From Oxalobacteraceae bacterium (GTDB lineage: Bacteria; Pseudomonadota; Gammaproteobacteria; Burkholderiales; Burkholderiaceae_D): a DNA stretch of 8,295 bases. The first letter of the stretch is position 1. Each line of letters starts with the position of its first letter. Positions 6,864 to 8,295 of this stretch are shown here, piece by piece. Location of the stretch: assembly GCA_947487325.1 (NCBI GenBank), contig CANKWG010000097.1, positions 1-8,295 on the forward strand, read 5' to 3'. A program made the translations under genes and the position numbers. Below the pieces are notes generated by a model that saw only the letters and a list, made by a program, of their open reading frames with translations, made no database searches and had not been told where the DNA came from.

Positions 6864-6889
6864 TTATACTGTATATTTGTACAGTATAA
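6864..6889. promoter_or_regulatory. LexA operator (SOS box) upstream of imuA
   Basis: The core CTGTATATTTGTACAG (6869-6884) fits the CTGT-N8-ACAG LexA consensus of beta- and gammaproteobacteria exactly. The symmetry extends to a perfect 10-bp inverted repeat, TTATACTGTA (6864-6873) and TACAGTATAA (6880-6889), with a 6-base spacer. A possible -10 hexamer (TATACT, 6865-6870) lies inside it, so bound LexA would block initiation. The core ends 48 bases before the imuA ATG. Confidence 0.92.
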
Positions 6890-6932
6890 ATGTTAATCGA
6901 ACTTCACTTCAGCTGATTTCCATAAAAGCAAT

Positions 6933-7685
6933 ATGAGCACATTACCGCTTACCACCTCTGCGGGTGGCATGCCTTCGCTGTCCCTGCCATCCGGCATTGC
7001 CCACACTGTTTGGCGTGCCGGGCAGATGGCTGCGGCCGGCGTGTCGGTGACGCCCAGCGGTTGGCCGGCGCTCGACAAAGAGTTACCGAATCAGGGCTGG
7101 CCACACCGTGGATTAACTGAACTGCTGATCAGGCAAACCGGCATCGGCGAAATGCGATTGTTGCAGCCAGCACTGCGACGGGTGGCCGGCCGCATTGCCT
7201 TGCTTCAACCGCCCCACGCGCCGCAGGTGTCAACCTGGATTGATTGGGGCCTGGCACCTGAACGTCTGTTATGGATACGAACTCAACGCCACGCTGATCT
7301 TCTGTGGAGTGCCGAACAAATATTACGTAACGGTAGTTGCGGCGCGCTATTGCTGTGGCAAGGCGCTTTGCGCAATGAAGCCCTACGCCGTCTGCAACTC
7401 GCGGCGCAGGCATCCGACATCGTGTGTTGGCTACTGCGACCTTTATCGCTGGCGGATGTGCCTTCGCCAGTTTCATTGCGTCTCGCGTTACGACCCAAAG
7501 GGCAGGGCTTGCAAATCGATGTTCTCAAGCGGCGCGGGCCACCTTGCGCCACCCCCTTGCTATTGCCTTGGTCTTTGCTACATGGCGATAGGTCATTTTT
7601 CACCGATGAACTCCCTCATGCGTTGCTGGATCGCCGTTTACCTGCCACTGTTACCTCTTCAATCGCTGCGCCCGCGCTGGTCTGA
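6933..7685 (+). CDS. imuA: Translesion-synthesis accessory protein ImuA
   Basis: RecA/SulA-related accessory protein of the ImuA-ImuB-DnaE2 mutasome, which carries out error-prone synthesis past DNA damage. It has 250 residues. Family landmarks are V-W-R-A near residue 27, GWPALDKELPNQGWPHRGLTELL at about 43-65 (the L-D-x-x-L-P-x-x-G-W-P-x-G-x-L-T-E-L block), and IGEMRLLQPAL at about 71-81. The site matching the RecA Walker A loop reads TGIGEMR and lacks the G-K-T/S of a working ATPase loop, as is usual for ImuA. The start at 6933 has only a poor Shine-Dalgarno, but no better upstream start is seen and it follows the LexA box at a sensible distance. The 3' end overlaps imuB by 68 bp. Expression should rise on DNA damage through loss of LexA repression. 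Confidence 0.92.
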   Translation: MSTLPLTTSAGGMPSLSLPSGIAHTVWRAGQMAAAGVSVTPSGWPALDKELPNQGWPHRGLTELLIRQTGIGEMRLLQPALRRVAGRIALLQPPHAPQVSTWIDWGLAPERLLWIRTQRHADLLWSAEQILRNGSCGALLLWQGALRNEALRRLQLAAQASDIVCWLLRPLSLADVPSPVSLRLALRPKGQGLQIDVLKRRGPPCATPLLLPWSLLHGDRSFFTDELPHALLDRRLPATVTSSIAAPALV

Positions 7686-8295
7686 GCCACTGTCTGTCGC
7701 TATCGTCGATCGGGCGCAGGTCGTGGCAGTCTCACGACTTGCAGCACAGCATGGCATTCGCGCCGGCATGCGTGCGGCCAGCGCCCAGCTATTGGTGCCG
7801 GAACTCATATTGCAAACGCGTGATCTGATGCGAGAGAACATCGCACGCGGTGCAGTCGCTTTGGCGCTGCTGCAATACACGCCTGAATTAGCCATCGCTG
7901 ATGCAGACACCTTGTTAATGGATGTCAGCGCGAGTCTTTCCGCATTTGGTGGTCGGCGACGTTTATGCCATCGCGTGCGCGGCAGCGTGCAAGCGCTTGG
8001 CTTTTCGCTGCGTCTGGGTATGGCGCCTGCCGCACAGGCAGCCTGGTTGTTCGCGCATCAGCAGGGGCGCGTGCGACGTGTCATTCGCCTCGAGAGTATG
8101 CAACGACGTCTGGATGCTTTGCCGGTTGGATTGCTTCCCACCGCAGAGCGACATGAGTCCTGGCTGACAGGCATAGGCTGCAGCACCCTCGCTGATTTGC
8201 GTCGTTTGCCACGTGCGGGCTTGAAGCGCCGTACCGATCCTGCCTTGCAAGATCAACTCGACCGCGCCTATGGCGAAGCCCCTGAATTATTCGAG
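7618..8295 (+). CDS. imuB: ImuB, catalytically degenerate Y-family polymerase homologue; 3' end cut by window
   Basis: Hub protein of the SOS mutasome. In studied bacteria it links the beta clamp, ImuA and the DnaE2 polymerase. The frame stays open from 7618 to the right edge (226 codons), so the little-finger domain, clamp motif and C-terminus are missing. The Y-family order is visible: an N-terminal strand (WIAVYLPLLPLQ), V-A-V-S-R-L-A-A-x-x-G-I-R-A-G-M-R at about 37-52, A-D-T-L-L-M-D-V-S at about 96-104, and a helix-hairpin-helix-like L-T-G-I-G-x-x-T-L-A-D-L-R-x-L-P at about 183-198. The D-x-D of the first active-site strand is absent, and the usual D-E of the second reads D-T, so polymerase activity is unlikely, as in other ImuB proteins. 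In-frame ATGs at 7582 and 7606 are possible starts; 7618 best matches the usual ImuB N-terminus. Confidence 0.9.
   Translation, partial: MRCWIAVYLPLLPLQSLRPRWSEPLSVAIVDRAQVVAVSRLAAQHGIRAGMRAASAQLLVPELILQTRDLMRENIARGAVALALLQYTPELAIADADTLLMDVSASLSAFGGRRRLCHRVRGSVQALGFSLRLGMAPAAQAAWLFAHQQGRVRRVIRLESMQRRLDALPVGLLPTAERHESWLTGIGCSTLADLRRLPRAGLKRRTDPALQDQLDRAYGEAPELFE

Noticed and set aside
7129..7603. Minus-strand open frames of 106-115 codons opposite imuA
   Set aside because: They lie wholly inside imuA, have composition expected from antisense of a GC-rich gene, and show no family features or upstream signals.
7800..7806. Another GGAACT within imuB that could suggest a further ECF promoter
   Set aside because: It is inside coding sequence with no matching CCAC-type half at the right distance and no gene start after it, so it is most likely chance.

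Overview
The window looks like a chromosomal segment of a betaproteobacterium, probably Burkholderiales. Oxalobacteraceae-like is my best guess, but it is only an inference. The grounds are the overlapping imuA-imuB gene pair behind a CTGT-N8-ACAG LexA box, a type II NADH dehydrogenase, an archaic-type chaperone-usher pilus locus and orphan CesT-family type III secretion chaperones. All supported genes are on the + strand and form four transcription blocks.

Block 1 (1-3467) is the distal part of an archaic (sigma/Csu-like) chaperone-usher pilus operon. It holds a periplasmic chaperone cut by the left edge, an outer-membrane usher and a short spore-coat-U-domain pilin. The genes overlap by 23 bp and by 4 bp, so translation is probably coupled. 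The major pilin genes would lie upstream of the window. Block 2 (about 3779-5212) is a single gene for a type II NADH:quinone oxidoreductase that ends in a strong intrinsic terminator.

Block 3 (about 5213-6813) is the least ordinary part. Two 155-residue CesT-like chaperone genes, clearly paralogues, flank a 78-residue Ser/Ala/Gln-rich protein that I do not recognise. A terminator lies on each side of the cassette. Upstream is a GGAACT-N15-TCACCTA element that resembles the HrpL/ECF-type hrp box, embedded among AAAATTTTGG repeats. No secretion apparatus gene is visible, so this may be a detached effector/chaperone cassette driven by an alternative sigma factor.

Block 4 (6864 to the right edge) is the start of an SOS mutagenesis cassette. 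A near-ideal LexA operator precedes imuA, and imuB overlaps the end of imuA and runs off the right edge. The DnaE2-type polymerase gene (imuC/dnaE2) would be expected just beyond the window.
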